In this document: positions 9,995-19,077 of the stretch, in pieces
Numbering within the stretch: the first letter of the stretch is position 1
How the letters are laid out: each line of letters begins with the position of its first letter
Source of the DNA: Arsenophonus sp964026495
Lineage (GTDB): Bacteria; Pseudomonadota; Gammaproteobacteria; Enterobacterales; Enterobacteriaceae
Assembly: GCF_964026495.1 (NCBI RefSeq)
Contig: NZ_OZ032148.1
Span: 1 to 64,000, forward strand
Reading direction: 5' to 3'
Length of the DNA: 64,000 bases
Notes under the pieces: generated by a model
Told to the model about the DNA's origin: nothing
Seen by the model: only the letters and a program-made list of their open reading frames with translations
Database searches by the model: none
Made by a program: the position numbers and the translations under genes

Positions 9995-11383
9995 TTATTT
10001 TATAACCTTTTTACCATTTTTTTTTACTGGACGTTTCCAATTACGAATATGTTTTTGTTTTACACGACTAATAACCAGTTCATTTTCTTCAACATCATTA
10101 GTTAATGTAGTTCCAGCACCAATAGTTGCTCCTTTACCAATTGAAATAGGTGCAATTAATTGACTATCTGAACCAAGAAAAACATCATCATTAATAATTG
10201 TTTCAAATTTATTAACACCATCATAATTACAAGTGATTATTCCAGCACCAATATTAACATTACTACCAATTTTTGTATCACCTAAATAACTTAAGTGACC
10301 TGCTTTAGAAGCTACACCAAAAACTGAATTTTTAACTTCTACAAAATTACCAATATGTACTTTATTAGCAAGTTTAGTTTTTGGACGCAAACGAGCAAAA
10401 GGACCAACAATACAGTCCATAGATAATTCTGATTCTTCTATAAAAGAATAAGGATTAATAATTGAATTATCATGAATAATACAATTTTTTAATACACATC
10501 CAGTATGAATATAAACATTATTACCTAATGTAACATTTCCTTCAATAATAACATTAGTATCAATAATTACATTACGACCATGTTTTAATGTACCTCTTAT
10601 ATCAAAACGAATAGGATCAATAATCATAACTCCATTTAATAATAGTTTCTCTGCTTGTTCTTGTTGATATATGCGTTCAAGAGTTGCGAGTTCTAAACAA
10701 TTATTAACTCCTTTTATTTCACTGAAATTTTTAGGATGTACAATGTTAATTTTACAATTTTCTTGATAAGCCAATGAAATTACATCAGTAATATAATATT
10801 CATTTTGAGCATTATTTTTGTTAATTTTTTTTAACCATCTTTTTAAATCACCACCATTAGCAACTAATATACCACTATTTATTTCTTTAATTTTTAATTG
10901 ATTACGAGTTGCATCTTTTTGTTCTACAATACCAATTACTTTACCTTTTTGACGAATAATTCTTCCATAACCTTTTGGTTCATCTACTATTGCAGTTAAT
11001 AAACCAATCCCTCCATGAATTTTAGATTTTATTAATTTTTTTAGTGTTTCTTTTTTAATAAGTGGAGAATCACCATAAAGCATTAAAATATCTTCATTAT
11101 CTGAAAAATAAGAAGATGCTTTTTGCATTGCATGTCCTGTTCCTAATTGTTCTTCTTGTAATATCCAATGGATTGGTTGATCAACTAAAGCTAATTTAAG
11201 TAAATTCGCACCATAACCATAAACAACATGAATATTAGATGCACCAAGTGTTATTGATGTATCAATAACATATTGAATCATTGGTTTACCTGCCAAAAGA
11301 TGTAAAACTTTAGGCAAATCAGAATACATTCGAGTACCCCTTCCAGCAGCAAGGATTACAACACTTATTTGCTTCATAGACAT
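9995..11383 (-). CDS. glmU: bifunctional N-acetylglucosamine-1-P uridyltransferase / glucosamine-1-P acetyltransferase
   Basis: GlmU performs the last two steps to UDP-GlcNAc. The protein is 462 aa (E. coli 456). The N-terminal pyrophosphorylase shows LAAGRGTRMYSDLPKVLH (residues about 11-28); the C-terminal half is a left-handed beta-helix of hexapeptide repeats ending in the acetyltransferase segment with KAGHLSYLGD and GAGIITCNYDG. The first residues (MSMKQ) are not strongly conserved, so the ATG at the third codon is an alternative start. It is separated from atpC by a clear terminator and heads glmU-glmS. Confidence 0.96.
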   Translation of the reverse strand: MSMKQISVVILAAGRGTRMYSDLPKVLHLLAGKPMIQYVIDTSITLGASNIHVVYGYGANLLKLALVDQPIHWILQEEQLGTGHAMQKASSYFSDNEDILMLYGDSPLIKKETLKKLIKSKIHGGIGLLTAIVDEPKGYGRIIRQKGKVIGIVEQKDATRNQLKIKEINSGILVANGGDLKRWLKKINKNNAQNEYYITDVISLAYQENCKINIVHPKNFSEIKGVNNCLELATLERIYQQEQAEKLLLNGVMIIDPIRFDIRGTLKHGRNVIIDTNVIIEGNVTLGNNVYIHTGCVLKNCIIHDNSIINPYSFIEESELSMDCIVGPFARLRPKTKLANKVHIGNFVEVKNSVFGVASKAGHLSYLGDTKIGSNVNIGAGIITCNYDGVNKFETIINDDVFLGSDSQLIAPISIGKGATIGAGTTLTNDVEENELVISRVKQKHIRNWKRPVKKNGKKVIK

Positions 11384-11468
11384 AAAAAATCTAGTAATTC
11401 CATTAGTTAATGTAAAAGAAATTTTTTTATTAATATATATATTTTAAAATAATTTTCTATTTTATATT

Positions 11469-11506
11469 AAAAAAAAAGAGCGAAACAAAAACATAGTGTC
11501 TCACTC
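11469..11506 (-). terminator. Rho-independent terminator of the atp operon
   Basis: Read on the minus strand, GAGTGAGAC pairs over 9 positions (two G-U wobbles) with GTTTCGCTC across an 11-nt loop, followed by nine T. It begins about 64 bp after the atpC stop and is one of the very few GC-containing intergenic structures in the window. It separates the atp operon from glmU-glmS. Confidence 0.85.
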
Positions 11507-11569
11507 CCTGTACATTTAATTTTTATATTTTTATCACTTATTGCTAAATATATTATAAATCATCATTTT

Positions 11570-11992
11570 TTAATTTATTTTTTCAATAATTTGAAATTTT
11601 TTAATAGCTTTTTTAAATTTTGATAATTCTTTTACTTTATTGATATTATTATTTAGTGATAGAATATATTCTTCTGCTTTACATTTAAAAATTGATAATT
11701 TAGCGATATTTAAGTTATTTTTAAAATCTTTAGCATGTATGGCTATTTCAGCTAATATCATAACATTATTTTTTTGTATTTCTAAAATACCAGAAGAAAT
11801 ATAAATAATTTCCTTGTCAACTTTTTTTGTAATAGATAAAAAACAAGGTTTAATCAAAGTTAACATAGAAATATGTTGAGGATAAATACCTAATTCTCCT
11901 TCACTTCCTTTAATTATGATTTTTTTGACAAAATCATCAAATATTTTTTTTTCTGGACTTACAACAAAAAGATGATATGTTTTTATAGACAT
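11570..11992 (-). CDS. atpC: ATP synthase F1 epsilon subunit
   Basis: The epsilon subunit belongs to the rotor stalk and regulates ATPase activity. The protein is 140 aa (E. coli 139), with the N-terminal beta-sandwich (FVVSPEKKIFDDFVKKI, GSEGELGIYPQHISMLT) and a C-terminal helical hairpin that is strongly lysine/isoleucine-shifted compared with E. coli. It is the most divergent F1 subunit here, in keeping with its weaker constraint. It is the last gene of the operon, 27 bp after atpD, with a terminator behind it. Confidence 0.94.
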   Translation of the reverse strand: MSIKTYHLFVVSPEKKIFDDFVKKIIIKGSEGELGIYPQHISMLTLIKPCFLSITKKVDKEIIYISSGILEIQKNNVMILAEIAIHAKDFKNNLNIAKLSIFKCKAEEYILSLNNNINKVKELSKFKKAIKKFQIIEKIN

Positions 11993-12019
11993 TATAAAAT
12001 ATTCCTAGATAGGAGAATG

Positions 12020-13402
12020 TTATTTTTTTTTAGCTTTTTCAATAGCTTCTTCTATAGTTCCTACCATATAAAATGTTTGTTCAGATAAATGATCATAATC
12101 ACCATTTAAAATTTTTTTAAAACCATTTATTGTATCTTTTAATGATACAAATTTTCCATGTGAACCAGTAAAAACTTCAGCCACAAAAAATGGTTGTGAT
12201 AAAAAACGTTGTATTTTTCTAGCTCTAGAAACAATTAATTTATCTTCTTCTGATAATTCATCCATACCTAAAATAGCAATGATATCTTTAAGCTCTTGAT
12301 AACGTTGTAAAACTGATTGAACACCACGTGCTACTTCATAATGTTCTTCTCCAACAATAATTGGATCGAGATGACGACTAGTTGAATTTAATGGATCTAC
12401 AGCGGGATAAATTCCTAATGATGCAATTTGACGACTTAATACAACTGTTGCGTCTAAATGTGAAAAAGTAGTTGCTGGTGATGGATCAGTCAAATCATCT
12501 GCAGGAACATATACTGCTTGAACAGAAGTTATAGAACCATTTTTAGTCGATGTTATTCTTTCTTGAAATAAACCCATTTCTTCAGCTAAAGTAGGTTGAT
12601 ATCCAACTGCTGATGGCATCCGACCTAATAAAGCTGATACTTCTGTTCCTGCTAATGTATAGCGATAGATATTATCAATAAACAATAATACATCTCGACC
12701 TTCATCACGAAATTTTTCTGCAAGAGTTAATCCTGTCAAAGCAACACGTAACCGATTTCCAGCTGGTTCATTCATTTGTCCATATACAAGAGATACTTTG
12801 TTTAATACATTGGGATCTGTCATTTCACAATAAAAATCATTACCTTCACGAGTACGTTCTCCGACACCTGTAAAAACGGAATAACCAGAATGTTTAATTG
12901 CAATATTACGAATAAGTTCCATCATATTTACTGTTTTTCCAACACCGGCACCACCAAATAAACCTATCTTATTTCCCTTTGCGAATGGACAAATAAGATC
13001 CATTACTTTGATGCCTGTTTCCAGTAATTCAGTTGAATGAGATAAATTTTCATAATTAATAGGTGATCGATGAATATTCCAGTACTCTTTTGCATTAATT
13101 TTTCCTTTCATGTCTATAGGATCACCTAATACATTCATTATACGACCTAAAGTAGCTTTACCAACAGGTACTTGAATTGGATGTTTTAAATTAATAACTG
13201 TTAAACCACGTTTCAAACCATCAGAACTTCCCATTGCAATACAACGAACAACTCCACCACCTAGGTGTTGTTGAACTTCTAAAACTAATTTTTTATTACC
13301 ATTGTCAACTTTGAGCATATAATAGATTTTAGGCATAGAATCTTGAGGAAATTCAACATCTACTATGGAACCGATTATTTGAATAATTTTTCCAGTATTC
13401 AT
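12020..13402 (-). CDS. atpD: ATP synthase F1 beta subunit (catalytic)
   Basis: Beta carries the catalytic sites of F1. The protein is 460 aa, as in E. coli. Visible are N-terminal MNTGKIIQIIGSIVDVEF, Walker A GGAGVGKT near residue 150, GERTREGNDFY with the catalytic Glu, Walker B VLLFIDNIYR, and the DELSEEDK segment homologous to the DELSEED lever that contacts gamma. The region upstream carries a purine-rich AGAGGATTTAGG-type ribosome binding site. It lies 34 bp after atpG. Confidence 0.97.
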   Translation of the reverse strand: MNTGKIIQIIGSIVDVEFPQDSMPKIYYMLKVDNGNKKLVLEVQQHLGGGVVRCIAMGSSDGLKRGLTVINLKHPIQVPVGKATLGRIMNVLGDPIDMKGKINAKEYWNIHRSPINYENLSHSTELLETGIKVMDLICPFAKGNKIGLFGGAGVGKTVNMMELIRNIAIKHSGYSVFTGVGERTREGNDFYCEMTDPNVLNKVSLVYGQMNEPAGNRLRVALTGLTLAEKFRDEGRDVLLFIDNIYRYTLAGTEVSALLGRMPSAVGYQPTLAEEMGLFQERITSTKNGSITSVQAVYVPADDLTDPSPATTFSHLDATVVLSRQIASLGIYPAVDPLNSTSRHLDPIIVGEEHYEVARGVQSVLQRYQELKDIIAILGMDELSEEDKLIVSRARKIQRFLSQPFFVAEVFTGSHGKFVSLKDTINGFKKILNGDYDHLSEQTFYMVGTIEEAIEKAKKK

Positions 13403-13436
13403 CCTAAATCCTCTTTTATAAATATGTACATATATT

Positions 13437-14300
13437 TTATTGAACTGCAGAAGCTCCTACAATAATTTCGCTAAGTTCTTGAGTAATATGACTTTGACGA
13501 CATTTGTTATAAGTTAATAATAATTCTTTTATCATATTACCACAATTATCTGTAGCTGATTTCATTGCTACCATACGAGCAGCTTGTTCACTGGCTAAAT
13601 TTTCTATAAGACCATTATAAACTTGTGATTCAATATAACGAAACAAAACAGTATCTAAGATTGTCTTAGAATCTGGTTCATATAAATAATCTACAGTTTT
13701 TTTTATTTTTTGATTATTCTGTTTCATTAAAGGTAATAATTGGATAATACTTGGTAATTGAGTTATGGTATTAACAAACTTGTTAGTCACAAGATATAAT
13801 TTGTCAATATTTTTTTTTTCGTAAGAGTCTAATAAAATTTTTGTAGGTTTAATAATATTTAACAATAAAGATTGCCATTCCATATTAGCTGTTTTAGAAA
13901 TAATCTTGCAGTTAATGGTATTAAAAAATGAAATTGCTTGTAAACCAATTAATGCTAATTTAATTTTGATATTTTTTTCTAAATTAACTTTAATATCGGT
14001 TAACAATTTTTTAAATAAATTAATATTTAATCCACCACATAAACCATGATCAGTTGAAATAACTAAATATCCTATACTTTTAACTTCACGTTGTTTGAAA
14101 TATGGATGTTTATATTCTAAATTAGCTAATTTTAGATGAGAAATTAAACGTTGCATAGTTTTTGCATAAGAACGATTTGCTAATAAACGTTCCTGTATTT
14201 TTCGCATTTTTGAAACTGCAACTGTTTCCATTGCTTTGGTAATTTTTTGCGTATTTTTGATACTGTTTATTTTATTACGTGTTTCTTTAGCGATCGCCAT
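13437..14300 (-). CDS. atpG: ATP synthase F1 gamma subunit
   Basis: Gamma is the central rotating shaft of F1. It is 287 aa, equal to E. coli. The N-terminal coiled-coil strand MAIAKETRNKINSIKNTQKI, including the ITKAMETVA(V)SKM segment, and the C-terminal helix ARMVAMKSATDN...LTYNKCRQSHITQELSEIIVGA are well conserved; the middle Rossmann-like part is more divergent. It sits between atpA (55 bp upstream) and atpD. Confidence 0.96.
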   Translation of the reverse strand: MAIAKETRNKINSIKNTQKITKAMETVAVSKMRKIQERLLANRSYAKTMQRLISHLKLANLEYKHPYFKQREVKSIGYLVISTDHGLCGGLNINLFKKLLTDIKVNLEKNIKIKLALIGLQAISFFNTINCKIISKTANMEWQSLLLNIIKPTKILLDSYEKKNIDKLYLVTNKFVNTITQLPSIIQLLPLMKQNNQKIKKTVDYLYEPDSKTILDTVLFRYIESQVYNGLIENLASEQAARMVAMKSATDNCGNMIKELLLTYNKCRQSHITQELSEIIVGASAVQ

Positions 14301-14355
14301 TTTTATTCCTCCTCTTTTTTGTTAAGCGATAGAAATAAAATTTGCATATAGTTTT

Positions 14356-15894
14356 TTAAAAAAAATATTCTTTTTTAAAAGAATGCAATATATGACTTAA
14401 TTCATTTTCTATTTCTTTATTATATTCACCTGTTTGGTTTATCTTTTTTAATAACATGGGAAATTTACAATTAGCATAATTTAATAATGATGTTTCAAAC
14501 TTGTTTACTTCTTTTAATTCAATGTTTTTAAGATAACCATATACAGCAGAAAATAAAGACAAAGCTTGTTCTGCAATAGACATTGGTTTATATTGTTGTT
14601 GTTTTAATAACTCTGTAACTTTTTGTCCATGACTTAGTTGTTGACGTGTTTCTTCATCTAAATCAGATAAAAATTGTGAAAATGCAGATAATTCATGATA
14701 TTGTGCTAATGTAGTACGAATACCAGCAGATAATTTTTTTATAATATTAGTTTGTGCTGCACTTCCTACACGTGATACTGATATTGCAGGATTAATTGCA
14801 GGACGAATGCCAGAATTAAATAATTTAGATTCTAAAAAAATTTGTCCATCTGTAATTGAAATAACATTAGTTGGTACAAAAGAAGAAACATCACCTTCTT
14901 GAGTTTCAATAATAGGTAATGCTGTTAATGAACCAGTTTTGTTTTTTATTTTTCCTTTAGTATGTTTTTCAACATATTGACTATTAACACGTGCAGCTCT
15001 TTCTAATAAACGCGCATGAATATAAAAAATATCACCGGGGTAAGCTTCACGTCCAGGAGGTCTTCTTAATAATAAAGAAATTTGCCGATAAGCAATGGCT
15101 TGTTTGGAAAGATCATCATACACGATTAAAGCATCTTCTCCACGATTTCTAAAATATTCACCCATTACACATCCAACATATGGTACAAGATATTGTAATA
15201 TTGGAGCTTCAGAAGCTGTTGCAACAACAATTATTGTGTTATTGAGTGCATTATGTTCTTCTAATTTATGTACAATATTACTAATAGTGGAAATTTTTTG
15301 ACCAATAGCTACATAAATACATTTTATTTTTGAATGCTTTTGATTGATAATAGTATCAAGAGCTAATGTAGTTTTTCCAGTTTGTCGATCACCAATGATT
15401 AATTCGCGTTGACCACGTCCAATAGGAATCATTGCATCAATTGATTTGTATCCTGTTTGTAAAGGTTGATCAACAGATTGACGGTCAATAACTCCAGGAG
15501 CCATAACTTCTACGGGTAAAAAACCATTGTGTTCAAGAATACCTTTTCCATCAATAGGTTCACCTAATGTATTAAGTACACGTCCAAGTAGTCCTCGACC
15601 TACAGGTGCTTCAAAAATACGACCAGTACATTTTACTTTCATGCCTTCAGTTAAATGAAGATATGATCCCATAACTACTGCAGAAACCAGATCACGTTCC
15701 AAATTAAATGCAATAGCATATTGATTACCAGGTATTGATATCATTTCACTTTGCATCACATCAGATAAACCATGAATACGAATTATTCCATCACCAACAG
15801 TAATGATTGTACCTTCATTATGAGATGTGTTTATTTCAAATTGAAGAATGCGTTTTTTTATTAACTCACTGATTTCAGTAGAATTTAGTTTCAT
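14356..15894 (-). CDS. atpA: ATP synthase F1 alpha subunit
   Basis: Alpha forms the non-catalytic nucleotide-binding sites of F1 and alternates with beta in the hexamer. It is 512 aa (E. coli 513). It has the N-terminal MKLNSTEISELIKKRI that binds delta, Walker A GDRQTGKT near residue 170, the arginine finger in SVSRVGSAAQ, and the C-terminal helical domain. The stop codon is 2 bp upstream-adjacent to neighbouring operon genes: atpH ends 3 bp before atpA begins, suggesting translational coupling. Confidence 0.97.
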   Translation of the reverse strand: MKLNSTEISELIKKRILQFEINTSHNEGTIITVGDGIIRIHGLSDVMQSEMISIPGNQYAIAFNLERDLVSAVVMGSYLHLTEGMKVKCTGRIFEAPVGRGLLGRVLNTLGEPIDGKGILEHNGFLPVEVMAPGVIDRQSVDQPLQTGYKSIDAMIPIGRGQRELIIGDRQTGKTTLALDTIINQKHSKIKCIYVAIGQKISTISNIVHKLEEHNALNNTIIVVATASEAPILQYLVPYVGCVMGEYFRNRGEDALIVYDDLSKQAIAYRQISLLLRRPPGREAYPGDIFYIHARLLERAARVNSQYVEKHTKGKIKNKTGSLTALPIIETQEGDVSSFVPTNVISITDGQIFLESKLFNSGIRPAINPAISVSRVGSAAQTNIIKKLSAGIRTTLAQYHELSAFSQFLSDLDEETRQQLSHGQKVTELLKQQQYKPMSIAEQALSLFSAVYGYLKNIELKEVNKFETSLLNYANCKFPMLLKKINQTGEYNKEIENELSHILHSFKKEYFF

Positions 15895-15896
15895 TC

Positions 15897-16436
15897 TTAC
15901 AATTCTCCTAAAAATTTTAATGTATTATTTAACTGCTTAATACGATTACGTATACTACCATCAATAACTAAATCTCCAATATTAATTATTATTCCTCCTA
16001 TCAAAGATTTATCGGATATATAATTTAAATTCACTGAACATAAAAGTTTATTTTTTATTGTTTCTAAGATTTTTAATTTCTGTTTTTCATTTAATTTATA
16101 AGCAGAAGTAATATTAATATTAATCTTTTTTTCTAGAGAATTACGTAACGAAATAAATTGTTTTAAAACTTCAGGTAATACTTTTAATCTGTTATTGTGA
16201 GCTGTAATGTAAATTAAATTTTTTATGTATTTATTCAATCTGTTATCACCACAAATTGAAATTAATATTGTTGCTATTTTTTTAGGTGCTATTACAGAAG
16301 AAATAAGCTGATTAATTTCTTTTGTGTTAATTATATCCACAATAAATGTTAGCATATTTTGGTATTCATCAAGAGATTCATCTTTTTCTGCAAGATCAAA
16401 AATTGCTTTAGCGTATGGTCTAGCAATTGTAATCAT
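15897..16436 (-). CDS. atpH: ATP synthase F1 delta subunit
   Basis: Delta links the F1 head to the peripheral stalk. The protein is 179 aa (E. coli 177) and begins MITIARPYAKAIFDLAEK, the conserved OSCP/delta start. The C-terminal segment KSLIGGIIINIGDLVIDGSI matches the family signature. Its start overlaps the end of atpF by 4 bp, a typical coupled arrangement. The middle is AT-driven in composition (many I, N, K). Confidence 0.95.
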   Translation of the reverse strand: MITIARPYAKAIFDLAEKDESLDEYQNMLTFIVDIINTKEINQLISSVIAPKKIATILISICGDNRLNKYIKNLIYITAHNNRLKVLPEVLKQFISLRNSLEKKININITSAYKLNEKQKLKILETIKNKLLCSVNLNYISDKSLIGGIIINIGDLVIDGSIRNRIKQLNNTLKFLGEL

Positions 16437-16933
16437 TTTAATGATATCCTACTATCTTTTTTTTTAATTTCATCAAGAAGATTGTTAACAATTTGATTAC
16501 TAATCTTTGTATTAACAGAATGTTCAATTATTTTTTCCGCTCCTAAAATAGCTAAATTTGCAATTTCTTTATGTAATTCTTTACAAATATGTTTTCGGTG
16601 AATTTCAATTTCAATATTTGCTTGAGAAATTATTTTTTTTTGTTCTATTTTAGCTTCTAATTTAGCTTTTTCAATAATTTGAATTCGTTTTTTATCGGCT
16701 TCATTTATAATTTTTTCAGCTTTTTGTTTTGCTATTCGCAATTCTTTTTTTGCATCTATTTTTATTAATTTTGATTCATTTTTTGTTTGTTCTGCAGAAA
16801 TTAAATTTTCTCTAATTTCTTTTTGACGCTTTTCAATTACATTTATGATAGGTTTCCATACATATTTCATACAGAAAAAAACAAATAGAAAAAATGCAAT
16901 AGCTTGACCTAAAATTGTTGCATTAAAATTCAT
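16433..16933 (-). CDS. atpF: ATP synthase Fo subunit b
   Basis: Subunit b is the peripheral stalk: one N-terminal transmembrane helix and a long amphipathic coiled coil. The start MNFNATILGQAIAFFLFVFF is nearly identical to E. coli. The membrane segment spans about residues 5-25, and a charged coiled coil follows to the end. At 166 aa it is 10 residues longer than E. coli b (156); the extra KKKDSRISLK-like tail overlaps atpH by 4 bp, so stop-codon drift into the next gene is probable. Confidence 0.95.
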   Translation of the reverse strand: MNFNATILGQAIAFFLFVFFCMKYVWKPIINVIEKRQKEIRENLISAEQTKNESKLIKIDAKKELRIAKQKAEKIINEADKKRIQIIEKAKLEAKIEQKKIISQANIEIEIHRKHICKELHKEIANLAILGAEKIIEHSVNTKISNQIVNNLLDEIKKKDSRISLK

Positions 16934-16982
16934 AGTAAAATTTTTCTTTTAAATTTAGTTTTTAAAATTTTATGTTATATAA

Positions 16983-17222
16983 TTAGGAAATCACAAATAT
17001 CATATATAAACCCAATCCGACAGTAATCATAGGAATTGCATCGACTAATCCCATGACAATAAAAAACTGAGTTCGTAACAGTGGAATTAAGTCTGGTTGA
17101 CGTGCAGCACCTTCTAAAAATTTTCCACCTAGTATTCCAATACCAATTGCAGCACCAATTGCGGCCAATCCCATCATTATACCAGCTGCTATATATAACA
17201 GATCTATATTGAAGTTTTCCAT
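16983..17222 (-). CDS. atpE: ATP synthase Fo subunit c (proteolipid)
   Basis: Subunit c forms the proton-driven rotor ring. ATG at 17222 gives 79 aa, as in E. coli, and puts the proton-carrying Asp at position 61 (MGLVDAIPM), the canonical number. Two membrane helices flank the polar loop GAARQPDL. A second ATG immediately upstream (17225) would add one Met; its spacing to the AGGA element (about 7 nt) is slightly better, so the start is ambiguous by one codon. Sequence is among the most conserved in the operon. Confidence 0.96.
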   Translation of the reverse strand: MENFNIDLLYIAAGIMMGLAAIGAAIGIGILGGKFLEGAARQPDLIPLLRTQFFIVMGLVDAIPMITVGLGLYMIFVIS

Positions 17223-17267
17223 CATAGATTTTTCCTTTTTAGTAAAAAAAAAATTAAAAAATTATTA

Positions 17268-18092
17268 TCATTTTTTTTCTGATGCCATTGATAAATAAAT
17301 AATTGTTAAAATCATAAAAATAAAAGATTGTAAAGTAATGACAAGTATATGAAAAATAGCCCAAGGTACATTTAGTATCCACTGTAACCACCATGGTAAT
17401 AAAGCAGCAATAAGAATAAAAATCAATTCACCTGCGTACATATTACCAAATAATCTCAAACTCAGTGATATTGGTTTAGACAAAAAACTAATACCCTCTA
17501 ATATTAAATTAAGAGGAATAAAAATAAGATGATTAAATGGTTGTAAAATTAATTCTTTTATGAATTTTTTTAACCCTTTGATTTTTATGCTATAAAAAAT
17601 AATTAAAACAAATACATTAATAGCCATAGATATAGTGATGTTTACATCTGTGGTTGGCACAACACGTAATGCAGGTAAAAATAAATATTCCTTCCCAATA
17701 TAAGGCAGGAAGTCAATAGGTAATAAGTCCATTATATTCATCATAAAAATCCAGACAAAAACTGTTAAAGCTAATGGTGCAATAATTTTACTTTTTCCAT
17801 GATAAATATCATAAACAAAATAGTTAACAAAATTAACAATAATTTCTATTGCAGTTTGTAATTTATTTGGCACAGAACTAGTTGAATTAATAGCAATTAT
17901 TCTAAATACACTCAAAAAAATAATTCCAAGAAATATTGAAAAAAAGAGTGAATCAATATTTAATGTCCAAAATGACAGTTCATTTTTATTCAATGGATCA
18001 ATTAATTTAAAAGTATTTAAATCTAATTGAAGATTATCTAAATGGTGTTCTATATAATTTTTTTTGATCATCATTTCTTTTGAAACAGACAT
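17268..18092 (-). CDS. atpB: ATP synthase Fo subunit a
   Basis: Subunit a forms the proton half-channels against the c ring. The protein is 274 aa (E. coli 271), with several hydrophobic helices and the essential arginine in LSLRLFGNMYAGE (Arg210 in E. coli). The N-terminus (IEHHLDNLQLDLNTF) and C-terminus (IIYLSMASEKK) match E. coli closely. A GGGAAAA element lies just upstream of the start. It is the first gene of the operon here: atpI, which precedes it in E. coli, is missing. Confidence 0.96.
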   Translation of the reverse strand: MSVSKEMMIKKNYIEHHLDNLQLDLNTFKLIDPLNKNELSFWTLNIDSLFFSIFLGIIFLSVFRIIAINSTSSVPNKLQTAIEIIVNFVNYFVYDIYHGKSKIIAPLALTVFVWIFMMNIMDLLPIDFLPYIGKEYLFLPALRVVPTTDVNITISMAINVFVLIIFYSIKIKGLKKFIKELILQPFNHLIFIPLNLILEGISFLSKPISLSLRLFGNMYAGELIFILIAALLPWWLQWILNVPWAIFHILVITLQSFIFMILTIIYLSMASEKK

Positions 18093-19077
18093 GATGCTTT
18101 TCCCTTTTTCCTTTTTTTTAAAATTCTTCTTTATAGATTTATTAAAATAGATTCATGAAAAGTTAATTTTTAGTTAAGTTTTAAATGATTAATTGTTAAC
18201 TCTTAAATTAATTTTATAATCATATAATCAAAAAAGATTTTTGTCATTTGAATAATGACTCAAAATAATGAATTTTATAATTAATTTTTATAAATTATTT
18301 CATTTTTTAATAAAAGATATTTTAATTTTTTGTATCAAAAGTAACAAATACAAAAAACATCAACAGACAAATATTATTTATTATAAAAACATTTTTTATT
18401 ATAAAACATGTTTTTTACATTTTATTTATTATAATAATTTGTATGATTTGTTATTTTTTAATATACATTATAACTATATACGAAATCTAATTCAATAGAT
18501 TTGTTATATGCAATTAATCATAAATTATTCATTATTATTTTTTTGATTTATTAATTTTAAATATGTTTTTGAAACATAGCAAATATTTAAATATTATTAA
18601 AACAAAAATATAATTGAAATCAATCCTCGTTTGATCTTCTTTTAGGAAAAAAGATTTCTTTTTTTAAAAAAATAAATGTGAAATTACTGATTATTTGAAT
18701 ATATTTTTAATTATGAAAAATATTTTTGTCTTCATTTTTGAAGTATCTTTATGTTTCTAAAAATACAATATTTTTTAATTGTTTGTGATAATATAATAAT
18801 ATATTTAGAAATAAAAAATGGTATTTTTTGATAATGTTGAATTAGATATTTTCTAAAAAAAAAATATTTTGTATACATAATTTCCACATATTATTGATCA
18901 TATTTGACAAAAATCATTTTATAAAATTATTTGAATAATGAGTAATTTAAAATTGTTTTTGATGTATAAAACTGTTTTTTATTGTATAAAACTATCTTTT
19001 CTAGATTAATTAAGATTAATCAAATATTAATATAAAAGTATATTTTAAATATTTTTCAAAATAAATATTTTTTAAAA
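18093..19077. other. atpB-mnmG spacer, site of lost atpI and rsmG
   Basis: E. coli has atpI and rsmG (gidB) between atpB and mnmG. Here about 985 bp of nearly pure A+T remains. No frame on the minus strand shows RsmG or AtpI motifs, and the small plus-strand open frame around 18268-18498 has no family resemblance. Apart from the atp promoter candidate, an imperfect hairpin with T tail sits near 18636-18665. Confidence 0.7.
18219..18247 (-). promoter_or_regulatory. candidate sigma-70 promoter of the atp operon
   Basis: On the minus strand there is ATGACA (-35, one mismatch), 17 bp, then TATGAT (-10, one mismatch), about 127 bp upstream of atpB. This is the best-scoring arrangement I could see in the spacer, but AT-rich DNA makes chance matches common. 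Confidence 0.5.

Noticed and set aside
15095..15301. Plus-strand frames opposite atpA, glmS, mnmG and asd
   Set aside because: They are antisense shadows of strongly conserved genes, with no independent signal.
18268..18498. 76-codon plus-strand open frame between atpB and mnmG
   Set aside because: Composition is dominated by F, I, K, N, Y as expected from A+T-rich noise, there is no ribosome site or family resemblance, and orientation opposes the flanking operon.
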